Below are positions 37,910 to 47,162 of a DNA stretch of 64,000 nt, one piece after another. The notes beneath the pieces were generated by a model. It made no database searches. It was not told the DNA's origin and saw nothing but the letters and a program-made list of their open reading frames with translations. A program made the translations under genes and the position numbers. Source of the stretch: Pseudomonas sp. RIT409 (GTDB lineage Bacteria; Pseudomonadota; Gammaproteobacteria; Pseudomonadales; Pseudomonadaceae); NCBI RefSeq assembly GCF_003052515.2, contig NZ_QARE02000001.1:124001-188000 (forward strand). Reading direction: 5' to 3'. Position 1 is the first letter of the stretch, and the number at the start of each line of letters is the position of its first letter.

Positions 37910-38965
37910 TTATTCATCGAAATCATCGGTCTGCTCATCAGACTGCGGTCGTTCGCCCATCCGAGACGGTATGTTCAGACCGAAATGCAGATAGGCATGC
38001 CGGGTGACCATGCGCCCACGGGGGGTGCGCATCATGTAACCCTGCTGGATCAAGTAGGGCTCCAAAACATCCTCAATGGTATGCCGCTCCTCACTGATGG
38101 CCGCTGCGAGGTTATCCACGCCCACCGGGCCGCCATCGAACTTCTCGATCATGGTCAACAGCAGGCGGCGGTCCTGATGATCGAAACCCCGCTCGTCGAC
38201 GTCCAGCAGGTTCAATGCCATGTCGGCAATGGCCTTGGTGATCTGCCCCTTGCCCCGTACTTCCGCGAAATCACGAACGCGACGCAACAGGCGGTTGGCA
38301 ATGCGCGGCGTGCCCCGGGCGCGACGGGCGATCTCGAAGGCGCCCGCGTCTTCGATTGGCAATCCAAGAATGCCCGCCGAACGCGACACGATGGTGGCCA
38401 AGTCTGCCGTGCTGTAGAACTCGAGTCGTTGAACGATGCCGAAGCGGTCGCGCAGTGGATTGGTGAGCATGCCAGCGCGCGTGGTGGCGCCCACCAGCGT
38501 AAAAGGCGGCAGGTCCAGCTTGATGGAGCGCGCCGCTGGGCCTTCGCCGATCATGATGTCGAGCTGGAAGTCTTCCATCGCTGGATACAGCACCTCTTCG
38601 ACGATCGGAGAAAGGCGGTGGATCTCGTCGATGAACAACACGTCATGGGGTTCGAGGTTGGTCAGAATGGCCGCCAGATCCCCGGGGCGCTCGAGCACCG
38701 GACCGGATGTACTTTTGATAGAGACCGACATCTCCTGCGCAATGATGTTCGCCAGCGTAGTCTTGCCCAGGCCGGGCGGGCCGAAGATCAAAGTGTGGTC
38801 CAGCGCTTCGCTGCGCCCGCGCGCCGCCTGGATGAACAGCTCCATCTGCTCGCGCACTGTCGGCTGGCCGATGTAGTCGGCCAGACTCAGCGGGCGGATC
38901 GCCCGGTCCAGTTGTTCGTCACGATCGCGCCCGGTGGCGGCGATCAAGCGGTCGGCTTCGATCAC
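37910..38965 (-). CDS. ruvB: Holliday junction helicase subunit RuvB
   Basis: The 351-residue AAA+ ATPase drives branch migration with RuvA. Walker A is GPPGLGKTT, Walker B LFIDEIHR, sensor 1 GATTRAG, and the C-terminal winged helix contains the ending [11 protein letters not shown]. The GTG start at 38965 directly adjoins the ruvA stop codon. Confidence 0.97.
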   Translation of the reverse strand: MIEADRLIAATGRDRDEQLDRAIRPLSLADYIGQPTVREQMELFIQAARGRSEALDHTLIFGPPGLGKTTLANIIAQEMSVSIKSTSGPVLERPGDLAAILTNLEPHDVLFIDEIHRLSPIVEEVLYPAMEDFQLDIMIGEGPAARSIKLDLPPFTLVGATTRAGMLTNPLRDRFGIVQRLEFYSTADLATIVSRSAGILGLPIEDAGAFEIARRARGTPRIANRLLRRVRDFAEVRGKGQITKAIADMALNLLDVDERGFDHQDRRLLLTMIEKFDGGPVGVDNLAAAISEERHTIEDVLEPYLIQQGYMMRTPRGRMVTRHAYLHFGLNIPSRMGERPQSDEQTDDFDE

Positions 38966-39574
38966 TTACAACATCCCCTTTAGCGCGCGACGAATCAGGT
39001 CTTCACTGCTCAGATTTTTGTCTTTGATGGCAGTCACGGCCTTGCTGGCCTCTTGGGGCTTGTAACCCAGAGAGATCAACGCGCTGACCGCATCGGATTC
39101 CGCAGTAGCCACTGGCACCGGCGCGCCGGGCCCTTCTGACACCAACGCAAAGGTGCCCGGCAGCGCGTCCCAGGCCTTGAAGCGATCCTTGAGCTCAACT
39201 AGCAAGCGCTCTGCCGTCTTTTTGCCTACGCCTGGCACGCGGGTCAGCGCCGAAGTGTCTTGGGCCTGAACGCAACGCACCAGTTCGTCGACTTCAAGCG
39301 TGGACATCAGCGCCAGCGCCAGCTTGGGTCCGACCCCGTTGAGACGAATGAGCTCTCGAAACATTTCGCGATCACGCTTTTCGTAGAAGCCGAACAGCAG
39401 ATGCGCGTCTTCGCGAACGACCAGATGGGTATGCAGCGTCACCGTTTCGCCCACGTGGGGCAGACGATACAGGGTCGTCATCGGGACTTCGACCTCATAG
39501 CCGACTCCGTTGACATCGAGCACCAGATGCGGAGGCTGCTTCTCTGCCAGCGCACCGCGCAAACGTCCAATCAC
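38966..39574 (-). CDS. ruvA: Holliday junction helicase subunit RuvA
   Basis: The 202-residue protein forms the tetramer that grips the four-way junction. It has an OB-fold domain at the N-terminus ([20 protein letters not shown]), helix-hairpin-helix motifs ([24 protein letters not shown]), and a C-terminal RuvB-binding domain. Translation starts with GTG at 39574. Confidence 0.97.
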   Translation of the reverse strand: MIGRLRGALAEKQPPHLVLDVNGVGYEVEVPMTTLYRLPHVGETVTLHTHLVVREDAHLLFGFYEKRDREMFRELIRLNGVGPKLALALMSTLEVDELVRCVQAQDTSALTRVPGVGKKTAERLLVELKDRFKAWDALPGTFALVSEGPGAPVPVATAESDAVSALISLGYKPQEASKAVTAIKDKNLSSEDLIRRALKGML

Positions 39575-39610
39575 GTGTCCAATCCTTTCCAGTCATTCAT
39601 CGCTGTTCGG

Positions 39611-39661
39611 AGGCAGGGTCAAAACCTGCCGCCATGTTTGCAGGCCTCATGAGGTCTGCAA
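39611..39661. promoter_or_regulatory. Two hairpins between ruvA and ruvC
   Basis: GGCAGG/CCTGCC (about 39611-39630) and the nearly perfect palindrome beginning TTGCAGGCCTCATGAGG (39638-39661) lie in the 114-bp spacer between ruvC and ruvA. They may affect transcript stability or limit read-through. Confidence 0.45.
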
Positions 39662-39688
39662 GTGAAAATGTATAAGCGGATGATGCCA

Positions 39689-40213
39689 TCAGAGCCGCAA
39701 CCGCCCACCGCGACTGCGCGCCGCGTTCAACCCATGTGGAATCAGACTGGAACGGGTGTGAGCATGGCACAAAGCAATCGCCAGCGCGTCCGATGCGTCA
39801 ATCTGAGGCTTCTGGGTGAGCTTGAGCAGGTGCATGACCATCATCATGACCTGATCCTTGTTCGCCCCCCCTGTCCCTGCGACGGCCTGCTTGACCTGTG
39901 TGGCAGTGTATTCGGCAATTTCCAGGGACTCCTCGGCTGCCGCCACGATCGCCGCCCCCCTCGCCTGGCCGAGCTTGAGCGCAGAATCCGCGTTGCGCGC
40001 CATGAATACCCGCTCGATGCCCATGGTGACGGGCCCGTACGTCTGAATCACTTCTCGCACGCCTCGATACACGATCTGCAAGCGCTCGTGCAACAGACCG
40101 CTGCCAGTGCGGATACATCCCGACGCCACGTACTCGCAACCTCGACCCGTTTCGCGTACCACGCCGAAGCCGGTGACACGGGAACCGGGGTCAATACCTA
40201 AAATAAGAGTCAT
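39689..40213 (-). CDS. ruvC: Crossover junction endodeoxyribonuclease RuvC
   Basis: The 174-residue RNase H-fold nuclease cuts Holliday junctions symmetrically. Its acidic active-site residues are in LGIDPGSR (Asp7), GIERVFMA (Glu) and the C-terminal [12 protein letters not shown] (Asp pair). It is separated from ruvA by 114 bp and from the YebC gene by a large hairpin. Confidence 0.97.
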   Translation of the reverse strand: MTLILGIDPGSRVTGFGVVRETGRGCEYVASGCIRTGSGLLHERLQIVYRGVREVIQTYGPVTMGIERVFMARNADSALKLGQARGAAIVAAAEESLEIAEYTATQVKQAVAGTGGANKDQVMMMVMHLLKLTQKPQIDASDALAIALCHAHTRSSLIPHGLNAARSRGGRLRL

Positions 40214-40264
40214 AACGCCTGCAGGTCGAAAGGGCCAAGCACCATTGAAGGCAGCATAAAGGCA

Positions 40265-40317
40265 GAAGCCGGAGGCCGATAGCGCTGATCGTATCAGCGC
40301 TTCGAGCCTCCGGCCTC
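40265..40317. terminator. Large two-part hairpin between yebC and ruvC
   Basis: Two stacked perfect stems, GCCGGAGGC (40268-40276) with GCCTCCGGC (40106+200 to 40314), and AGCGCTGAT (40281-40289) with ATCAGCGCT (40293-40301), form one long hairpin. It lies 25 bp after the yebC stop. There is no T-run, so it may attenuate rather than stop transcription into ruvC. Confidence 0.6.
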
Positions 40318-40338
40318 TGGTCCGGAATCGTCGGCCGA

Positions 40339-41085
40339 TCAGCCAAGCTGCTCCATGACTTCATCCGGGATCTCAGCGTTCGAGTAAACGTTCTGCACGT
40401 CGTCCAGATCCTCCAGCATGTCGATCAGCTTGAGGACCTTCTCTGCTGTTTCCAGATCCAGCACGGCGCTGGTAGTGGGCTGCATGACGATCTCGGCATC
40501 CGCTGCCTTGTAGCCCGAAGCCTCCAGCGCATTGCGGACGGCGTAGAAATTCGCGAAAGACGTGAAGACATCGATCGAGCCATCGTCGTGAGTCACGACG
40601 TCATCGGCATCGGCTTCCATGGCGGCTTCCAGCAACCCATCCTCATCCACACCCGGCGCGAAGGAAATCTGGCCCTTGCGCTCGAACAGGTAGGATACAG
40701 AGCCGTCGGTACCCAGATTGCCACCGCATTTGCTGAAGGCATGACGAACCGCCGCTGCGGTGCGATTACGATTGTCGGTCATGGTTTCGACCATGATTGC
40801 CACCCCACCGGGGCCGTAACCTTCGTAACCCAGCTCCACCATATCGTCGGCATCGGCCGCACCCGCGCCACGCGCAATGGCCCGATCGATGATGTCGCGA
40901 CTCATGTTGGCGCCCAGCGCTTTGTCCTGGGCCAACCTCAGACGCGGGTTGGACGCCGGATCACCTCCACCCTGACGAGCAGCGACCGTCAGCTCACGAA
41001 TCCATTTGGTGAAAATCTTGCCCTTCTTGGCATCCTGACGCTCTTTGCGATGCTTGATGTTCGCCCACTTGGAATGACCAGCCAT
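40339..41085 (-). CDS. yebC: YebC/PmpR-family regulatory protein
   Basis: The 248-residue protein begins [20 protein letters not shown], the hallmark of the YebC family. Such proteins have been described as DNA-binding regulators (PmpR in P. aeruginosa) and, more recently, as translation factors that relieve ribosome stalling at proline-rich stretches. The gene is linked to ruvCAB in most gammaproteobacteria. The start at 41085 is fixed by the conserved N-terminus. Confidence 0.96.
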   Translation of the reverse strand: MAGHSKWANIKHRKERQDAKKGKIFTKWIRELTVAARQGGGDPASNPRLRLAQDKALGANMSRDIIDRAIARGAGAADADDMVELGYEGYGPGGVAIMVETMTDNRNRTAAAVRHAFSKCGGNLGTDGSVSYLFERKGQISFAPGVDEDGLLEAAMEADADDVVTHDDGSIDVFTSFANFYAVRNALEASGYKAADAEIVMQPTTSAVLDLETAEKVLKLIDMLEDLDDVQNVYSNAEIPDEVMEQLG

Positions 41086-41216
41086 AACACGCTCCAAACC
41101 TTGAAACACGCACGCGCCGCTCGATGACGAACGGCAGCGTTTCACTCTAATTCTTGCCCTGGGCGGGCGGAGAAAACGAGACGAATCCCTTCGGATCCGC
41201 CCCATTTCCAGACGGC

Positions 41217-42992
41217 TTACTCGGCCTTGGGCGTTTCGCGCAGACGGATATGCAGCTCACGCAGTGCCTTGGCGTCGACCACGCCCGGTGCCTGGGTCAT
41301 CACGTCCGCAGCGCTCTGGGTTTTCGGGAAGGCAATGACTTCACGGATCGACTGCGCACCGGTCATCAACATGACCAGGCGATCCAGCCCGAATGCGAGA
41401 CCGCCGTGCGGTGGAGCACCGTACTTGAGCGCATCCAGCAGGAAGCCGAACTTCTCCTGCTGTTCGTCTTCGGCGATCCCCAGCAACCGGAACACGGCCT
41501 GCTGCATTTCCTTGCGATGAATACGGATCGAGCCGCCACCCAATTCAGTTCCGTTCAGAACCATGTCATAAGCACGGGACAGTGCGGTGGCAGGGTTGGC
41601 TTCCAGCTCTTCCGGTGTGCACTTCGGCGCCGTGAACGGATGGTGCAGCGCCGTGAAGCTGCCGTCCTCGTTCTCTTCGAACATCGGGAAATCCACGACC
41701 CACATAGGCGCCCACTCGCAGGTGAGCAGATTGAAGTCGTGCCCCAGCTTGATACGCAGCGCACCCAACGCTTCGCTGACGATCTTGAACTTGTCGGCAC
41801 CGAAGAACACGATGTCGCCGTCCACCGCCCCGACGCGATCGAGGATCACGTTCAGGTTGGCTTCCGGAATGTTCTTGACGATAGGCGACTGCAGACCCTC
41901 GGTACCTTTGGCGCGCTCATTGACCTTGATGTAGGCCAGGCCCTTGGCACCGTAGATACCAACGAACTTGGTGTAGTCGTCGATCTTGCTGCGCGGCATG
42001 CTCGCACCACCGGGGACGCGCAGCGCCGTCACACGGCATTTCGGGTCATTGGCCGGGCCGCTGAACACCTTGAACTCGACGTCCTTGAGCTGATCGGCGA
42101 CGTCCACCAGTTCCAGCGGGTTGCGCAGGTCTGGCTTGTCGGAGCCGTAGCGGCGCATGGCTTCTTCGAACGTCATGTGCGGGAAGTCACCAAACTCAAG
42201 GTCCAGGACTTCCTTGAACAGCTTGCGAATCATGTCCTCGGTGAGGCCCATGATGTCTTTTTCGTCGAGGAAACTGGTTTCGATGTCGATCTGAGTGAAC
42301 TCAGGCTGACGGTCGGCGCGCAGGTCTTCGTCGCGAAAGCATTTGGCGATCTGGTAGTAGCGGTCGAACCCAGCCACCATCAGCAGTTGCTTGAACAACT
42401 GAGGTGATTGCGGCAGTGCGAAGAAGCTGCCCGCGTGAGTGCGGCTGGGCACCAGATAATCACGTGCACCTTCCGGGGTGGCGCGAGTCAGGATCGGCGT
42501 TTCGACATCCAGGAAGCCGTTGCCATCCAGGAAGCCACGAATGCTGGACGTGATCCGCGAGCGCAGGCGCAGCTTCTCGGCCATTTCCGGACGACGCAGG
42601 TCGATGAAGCGATAACGCAGACGGGTTTCCTCGCCCACATCGGAATATTCGTTCAACGGGAATGGCGGAGTTTCCGACTCGTTCAGCACTTCCAGCTCAT
42701 AACCCAACACCTCGATAGCACCGGAGGCCATGTTCGGGTTGACGGCGCCAGCCGGACGCGCGCGCACCTTGCCGGTCAATTTGACGACGTACTCGCTGCG
42801 GACGCGGTCAGCGATGGCGAAGGTGTCTGCGCGATCCGGATCGAAGACCACTTGAGCCAGCCCTTCACGATCGCGGATGTCGAGGAAAATCACTCCCCCG
42901 TGGTCACGGCGGCGGTGAACCCAGCCGCAAAGGGTAATTTCCTGGCCTTCCAGGCTCTCGTTCAATTGGCCGCAATAATGGCTGCGCATCAT
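41217..42992 (-). CDS. aspS: Aspartate-tRNA ligase
   Basis: The 591-residue class II synthetase has an N-terminal OB-fold anticodon-binding domain (residues 1-105), motif 2 around [20 protein letters not shown], a bacterial insertion domain, and motif 3 [12 protein letters not shown]. In Pseudomonas this type is usually non-discriminating and also charges tRNA-Asn when no AsnRS is present. The start [10 protein letters not shown] at 42992 matches P. aeruginosa. It precedes yebC-ruvCAB. Confidence 0.97.
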   Translation of the reverse strand: MMRSHYCGQLNESLEGQEITLCGWVHRRRDHGGVIFLDIRDREGLAQVVFDPDRADTFAIADRVRSEYVVKLTGKVRARPAGAVNPNMASGAIEVLGYELEVLNESETPPFPLNEYSDVGEETRLRYRFIDLRRPEMAEKLRLRSRITSSIRGFLDGNGFLDVETPILTRATPEGARDYLVPSRTHAGSFFALPQSPQLFKQLLMVAGFDRYYQIAKCFRDEDLRADRQPEFTQIDIETSFLDEKDIMGLTEDMIRKLFKEVLDLEFGDFPHMTFEEAMRRYGSDKPDLRNPLELVDVADQLKDVEFKVFSGPANDPKCRVTALRVPGGASMPRSKIDDYTKFVGIYGAKGLAYIKVNERAKGTEGLQSPIVKNIPEANLNVILDRVGAVDGDIVFFGADKFKIVSEALGALRIKLGHDFNLLTCEWAPMWVVDFPMFEENEDGSFTALHHPFTAPKCTPEELEANPATALSRAYDMVLNGTELGGGSIRIHRKEMQQAVFRLLGIAEDEQQEKFGFLLDALKYGAPPHGGLAFGLDRLVMLMTGAQSIREVIAFPKTQSAADVMTQAPGVVDAKALRELHIRLRETPKAE

Positions 42993-43266
42993 GATCCTGT
43001 ATTCACTTCTCGTCATTCGGAATTCGGTGGAGCTCTCGCCCGTCGCCAATGCGCAATGGTGCAGGAGCCTTGGCATGGAGATCAACCTGAGGGTCAACCC
43101 TGCCTTCCAGAGTAGGCGGGGGATTATATAGGGTTAATCAACACTGTGCAGCCGCGCTGGCTGCTCAGTGCAGGAAGCCATCCGCTGTGAGGTTCGAGAC
43201 CCGCAGACGGCTACCTCGGTGAGCGGCCCCGTTAGCGACGAGACCGCAGGAATGAGTGCCTTGAGA

Positions 43267-43608
43267 TCAGGCTGGTGCAAGCTGAAAACCTTCTGGAGTC
43301 AACAAATGGGTGACGCATACGACGCGGACCAGACCGCTGAAGTTTTTCACACCGCCATAGTGCAAATGCACCTCTCTGTCGACGTAGGACAGAACCGCAT
43401 TGATCGAACAATCGTTGCTACTCGCTATTTCGGACAAAATGTTCCAGTACACCTCCTCCAGACGCAGACAGGTCGCCAGCCCGTTTAGCCTGACCGAGCG
43501 CGACTGAGGCTGCGCGAGATCCATATTGAAGGTTTCGACGAACGACTCGCTGTGAACCTTCGGACATCGCTGGACATCTCCCGCCTCCCGTGCGGCATCT
43601 TGACTCAT
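43267..43608 (-). CDS. Ribbon-helix-helix domain protein
   Basis: The 113-residue protein carries the pattern SRSVRLNGLATCLRLEEVYW followed by NDCSINAVLSYVD. This is the beta strand plus two helices of the RHH_4-type ribbon-helix-helix family. Such proteins probably bind DNA as dimers, but the targets are unknown. An AGGAGG ribosome-binding sequence precedes the ATG at 43608. Confidence 0.72.
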   Translation of the reverse strand: MSQDAAREAGDVQRCPKVHSESFVETFNMDLAQPQSRSVRLNGLATCLRLEEVYWNILSEIASSNDCSINAVLSYVDREVHLHYGGVKNFSGLVRVVCVTHLLTPEGFQLAPA

Positions 43609-43790
43609 GAAGACCTCCTGAATACTTGCTGAAAACTGACGTTAGAAATATTTGAAACCAAATAAATGACACGCCTATCAAGCCCTATTAACACGGGCCA
43701 TTCCAGCAGAAGCAGCACCCGCAAGATGTAGGAGATCACCACAGGCCCGAGGTGAAATTCGATAGTAAGAATGTGAACCATGTAATTCAC
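43605..43790 (-). CDS. Possible small hydrophobic protein upstream of the RHH gene
   Basis: A 61-codon frame with ATGA overlap to the RHH gene reads VVISYILRVLLLLEWPVLIG, a possible single membrane segment. The overlap and hydrophobicity favour a small membrane protein, but there is no recognised family and the frame could be chance. Confidence 0.3.
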   Translation of the reverse strand: MNYMVHILTIEFHLGPVVISYILRVLLLLEWPVLIGLDRRVIYLVSNISNVSFQQVFRRSS

Positions 43791-43918
43791 GGAGTGGGTG
43801 TTACATATGTATTTTTGTCGAGGGTTAATTACCTTACAAATTGAGCCGATACAGACTGAAGGGTCATTAACTTTAACGTTTCAGCATTCGGCACAATAAC
43901 GCGTCATCTTTTCAGGAA

Positions 43919-43948
43919 TAAAAAAACGGGCGCTTTCAAGGCGCCCGT
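43919..43948 (-). terminator. Terminator of dps
   Basis: ACGGGCGC/GCGCCCGT stem with a 7-base loop and a T-run on the minus strand, directly after the dps stop codon. Confidence 0.92.
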
Positions 43949-43957
43949 CTGTGGAGA

Positions 43958-44431
43958 TTACTGACGTTCCAGCATCGAGCGGAGCATCCACGCCGTCTTT
44001 TCATGCACTTGCATGCGCTGGGTGAGCAAGTCGGCGGTCGGCTCATCACTGACCTTGTCCAGCAGTGGGAAAATCCCACGAGCGGTCCGCGTCACGGCTT
44101 CCTGGCCGCTGACCAGGGAACGGATCATGTCTTCGGCGGCGGGCACGCCCTCCTCCTCTTTGATCGAAGACAGACGGGCGTAGGTCGCATAGGTGCCGGG
44201 TGCGGGGAAGCCCAGCGCGCGGATGCGCTCGGCGATCAGGTCGACGGCCAGCGCCAGTTCGTTGTATTGCTCTTCGAACATCAGGTGCAGCGTGCGAAAC
44301 ATCGGACCGGTGACGTTCCAGTGAAAATTGTGGGTTTTCAGGTACAGCACATAAGTGTCCGCCAACAGACGCGACAGCCCGTCCACAATGGACTTGCGAT
44401 CTTCTTCGCTGATACCGATATCGATAGACAT
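43958..44431 (-). CDS. dps: Dps-family ferritin-like protein
   Basis: The 157-residue protein forms the dodecameric Dps shell that oxidises and stores iron and protects DNA in starvation and oxidative stress. The ferroxidase residues lie in [13 protein letters not shown] (His and Asp network) and in [20 protein letters not shown]. It corresponds to the Dps gene adjacent to aspS in P. aeruginosa. OxyR or RpoS control is typical of the family, but no site was mapped. Confidence 0.94.
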   Translation of the reverse strand: MSIDIGISEEDRKSIVDGLSRLLADTYVLYLKTHNFHWNVTGPMFRTLHLMFEEQYNELALAVDLIAERIRALGFPAPGTYATYARLSSIKEEEGVPAAEDMIRSLVSGQEAVTRTARGIFPLLDKVSDEPTADLLTQRMQVHEKTAWMLRSMLERQ

Positions 44432-44862
44432 TTTTCGCCCTCTTCATAGGATGATGTTCAAACCACTGCGGCCCACTCTATCAAGACACGAAGAGGGTCG
44501 CAGCTTTCTCTACGCTGGATGATTTCACGCAACCGGCCTCGGCTGCTTGCCCGCTGCCCTTCGCGACCGGCTGCCAGGCGAGTTCGAACGGGGGACGGCG
44601 TGAGCCGCTCTGGAATGCAGGTTCGCCAACGAAGCGAATTTCCAGGCAAAACGCGACCATCTGCTGACATCCGGACCGTTAAGCGCTTGATTTGAGTAGC
44701 CCTGCGCTTTGCGGTTAAATACAGACGTGTCGTGACGGGCAGATCAAAGCACGTCACGCATAGGCTGAATCGAAGCGCGTTTCTTAATGCCTTGCTTCTT
44801 TAGAAGCGTACCGCGCGTCGCCAGCTATTTCCTAGTGATCCATCTTAATGTGAGTCATCGAA
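44432..44862. other. Intergenic region between dps and the membrane cold-shock gene
   Basis: This 431-bp divergent spacer should hold both promoters and the untranslated leader of the cold-shock gene. A 99-codon frame at 44458-44757 on the minus strand is arginine-rich and looks non-coding. No RNA gene was recognised. Confidence 0.55.
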
Positions 44863-45468
44863 ATGTTGAAAATAGTCCACCTGCTAACGGGCGCAGCCGC
44901 CCTGTTGCTTTCATTCATCCCCGCCCTGCGTAGCGAAGCCTTGTCTTCCTACCTGTCCCAACCGGATGCGCTTTATCTGGCGCTGTTCGGCCTGATCAAC
45001 CTCATCGTCGCCCCCGTCATTCCGTACTGGAACAAAGGTCCACGGCATCAGTTGCAAAATCTGGTCAGCGCTCTTCTGGTTTTGGCAGTCGTGATGCAAG
45101 TCCTGACACTGCTCGTGCCTTTCGAAACCATTGCCGGGCAGCCAGCGGTTTTGGTCAGCCTGTTGGTTCTGCTGGTTGCCGTTGCCATCCATCTTGGCGT
45201 GAGTTTCTACAAGTCTTCGCCGTCGCCCGTCGCGCAGCAGCACGAGCCAGGTCAGCGCGATACCGGCACCGTCAAGTGGTTCAACACCTCCAAAGGCTTC
45301 GGCTTCATCTCTCGGGATTCTGGGGACGACATCTTCGTGCATTTCCGCGCGATTCGTGGAGAAGGCCACCGCGTTCTGGTCGAAGGCCAGCGTGTGGAAT
45401 TCTCCGTAATGAACCGGGATAAAGGCCTGCAAGCCGAAGATGTGATTGCTGCACTTCCACGCCGATAA
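44863..45468 (+). CDS. Membrane-anchored cold-shock domain protein
   Basis: The 201-residue protein combines an N-terminal membrane part with a C-terminal cold-shock domain. About four hydrophobic segments occupy residues 1-120. The cold-shock domain (residues 132-200) carries RNP1 KGFGFIS and RNP2 DIFVHF, starting [11 protein letters not shown]. The C-terminal domain should bind single-stranded RNA or DNA, here tethered to the inner membrane facing the cytoplasm. The same gene lies between dps and slyX in P. aeruginosa. Function is not established. Confidence 0.88.
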   Translation: MLKIVHLLTGAAALLLSFIPALRSEALSSYLSQPDALYLALFGLINLIVAPVIPYWNKGPRHQLQNLVSALLVLAVVMQVLTLLVPFETIAGQPAVLVSLLVLLVAVAIHLGVSFYKSSPSPVAQQHEPGQRDTGTVKWFNTSKGFGFISRDSGDDIFVHFRAIRGEGHRVLVEGQRVEFSVMNRDKGLQAEDVIAALPRR

Positions 45469-45478
45469 ATTGCACTGG

Positions 45479-45507
45479 AAAACCGCGCGATCACGCGCGG
45501 TTTTTTT
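45479..45507 (+). terminator. Terminator of the cold-shock gene
   Basis: AAACCGCGCG/CGCGCGGTTT stem with a four-base loop and seven T residues, about 10 bp after the stop codon. Confidence 0.93.
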
Positions 45508-45513
45508 ATGCCT

Positions 45514-45723
45514 TCAATAATGAGGAGGTGGCGCGTCGCTCTCGACGGCTTCGAATTGACCACCCATCTCTTCCTGACGCTTGATCAGTGCGGCCATCTG
45601 CAACTGCATGCGCTCAAGCAGGCGTTGCTGAGCGACCAATACGTCGTTGAGAGCTTGGATCGTGTCATCCTGAAACGCCTGACGACTTTCCAGATCGACC
45701 ACTCGTTCCTCCAAGGTGCTCAT
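45514..45723 (-). CDS. slyX: SlyX family protein
   Basis: The 69-residue protein is almost entirely a coiled coil ([20 protein letters not shown], then [15 protein letters not shown]) with the family tail PPPHY. Its function is unknown. It overlaps the end of the HIT-family gene by four bases (ATGA), indicating translational coupling. Confidence 0.93.
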   Translation of the reverse strand: MSTLEERVVDLESRQAFQDDTIQALNDVLVAQQRLLERMQLQMAALIKRQEEMGGQFEAVESDAPPPHY

Positions 45724-46151
45724 GCGATCACCTCGGAAAAGCCCGGTTCATGGGTCAGTATCGACCTCACTCGCCCCAAAACGTCGCTAGCTTGTGCCTG
45801 GGTATAGGGCACCGACGGGTACTTGCCCCACACCGGCGCCGGCCACGCAGCGTCTTCCTTTTGACGAGCGATGACGTGCATGTGCAGTTGACTTACCACA
45901 TTGCCTAACGCCGCGACATTTATCTTGTCGGCATTGAACAAAGACTGGACCGTTTTCGACAATAACGTGGTTTCTTTCCACAGCTGGAGCTGATCCGCTT
46001 CGGACAGCTCAAACACTTCGCTGATACCGGCACGGCGAGGCACCAGTATAAACCAGGGATACTGGGCATCGTTCGACAACAGCAAACGGCTCAGTGGGAA
46101 GTCGCCAACGGGAAGAGTGTCCTGCAACAAACGTTGATCCAATACGAACAC
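45720..46151 (-). CDS. HIT-domain protein
   Basis: The 143-residue protein belongs to the histidine-triad superfamily. The nucleotide-binding site motif is [10 protein letters not shown], following NVAALGNVV. Such proteins are nucleotidyl hydrolases or transferases of unclear physiological substrate. The frame is open to 46250, but the conserved N-terminus [20 protein letters not shown] starts at the GTG at 46151. It is the first gene of the HIT-slyX pair. Confidence 0.87.
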   Translation of the reverse strand: MFVLDQRLLQDTLPVGDFPLSRLLLSNDAQYPWFILVPRRAGISEVFELSEADQLQLWKETTLLSKTVQSLFNADKINVAALGNVVSQLHMHVIARQKEDAAWPAPVWGKYPSVPYTQAQASDVLGRVRSILTHEPGFSEVIA

Positions 46152-47162
46152 ACCGTCACTCCTGATAGCCGGGTTGAGTTTCGTCGCCTGATGGCGGACG
46201 TAATGCTTCTCTGTGCAAAACAGAATACGCCCGATTGCGGGACGACACACGCGGGCGCTCGATCACGCAGCAAAATGCAGAACCGGTGTTGCCGCAGATA
46301 CAGCATCGGCGCAACGCACCGAAGCGCAACCTGTTGTTGCTCGCAGCAGTAGAGAGACGCACCGCAATGAGGCAGGCCTACCACCGACACGCACTTCCTC
46401 AGGCACCACGGCTTTCACGGAACAACCCTTTATAAACAACGGGTTGGTCGGGCTTACTGGCCAGGCGGTCTGACCGCAGAGTCAGGCGCCCCTGCCTTTA
46501 CGGGACGAGCGTACCGATTTCAAGCAAACGCTCCCCAAAATGCACCAATTCGACTCACTCCAACGGCTGATACACGTCGTTTTATCCGCCTTCTACCCAC
46601 TTTCCTTCAGCCAACGGTAACGCCAGTGACATTTTGCGGCGCTACCCTTACGGATGACTTCGAGCGGAGGGTTTTTCTGAAAAATTTTTTTACGTTTAGA
46701 ATCATAGGTTTGCGAAATATTTCAGAAGGCGAACCACGCATTTCAACATTTTTTTCACCTGACCGGGAACTTTGTGCACGCTTGTTGCTTTATCACCCAC
46801 AAGGCAAAGCGAACTGGGGTCACCCTCGTTCAACGGCCAAGAGAAAATGGCGAACATGCTTCAGGGGGCATTCGCCCGGGTGGATGCAGGTCACTGCGGA
46901 CACGTATCACCCGGATCGGACTGTGCTGCGGTAGTTGTACGTCTAGAACTAAGGAGCTGTTCAATAGCGACATGGACAGAGCAATTTTGCGACAACGTCG
47001 TTGCGACAACGTCGTAAAGAAATTGAAAGGATAGGGTTGTAACTATCGCCAATAATGTCTGCGTGCTATAAGTTTCGCCGACACCAAAAAGAAAGAGCCG
47101 CCCAGATAAAAAAACAGGTGGACGGCAGTACTCTTCTTAAAAACCAAAGGAGCAAAGTCACG
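46152..47162. other. 1 kb intergenic region upstream of the OprD-type porin
   Basis: No convincing protein-coding frame was found. The part from 46600 onward is AT-rich and probably contains the porin promoter and a long leader. Three copies of GCGACA (TGTCGC on the minus strand) cluster at 46967, 46989 and 47003. A small RNA cannot be excluded, but no terminator-like hairpin with a T-run was seen. Confidence 0.55.
46988..47015. repeat. Perfect 14-bp tandem repeat upstream of the porin gene
   Basis: TGCGACAACGTCGT occurs twice back to back (46988-47001 and 47002-47015). Each unit contains the small inverted repeat CGAC-AAC-GTCG and the hexamer GCGACA, whose complement TGTCGC resembles the half-site of Pseudomonas ArgR. 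A third GCGACA lies 22 bp upstream. Confidence 0.85.

Noticed and set aside
44458..44757. 99-codon arginine-rich minus-strand frame
   Set aside because: No ribosome-binding site, no family and non-coding composition.
46760..46800. ECF-type promoter GGAACTT
   Set aside because: The -35-like GGAACTT has no matching TCTGA-type -10 at the required distance.
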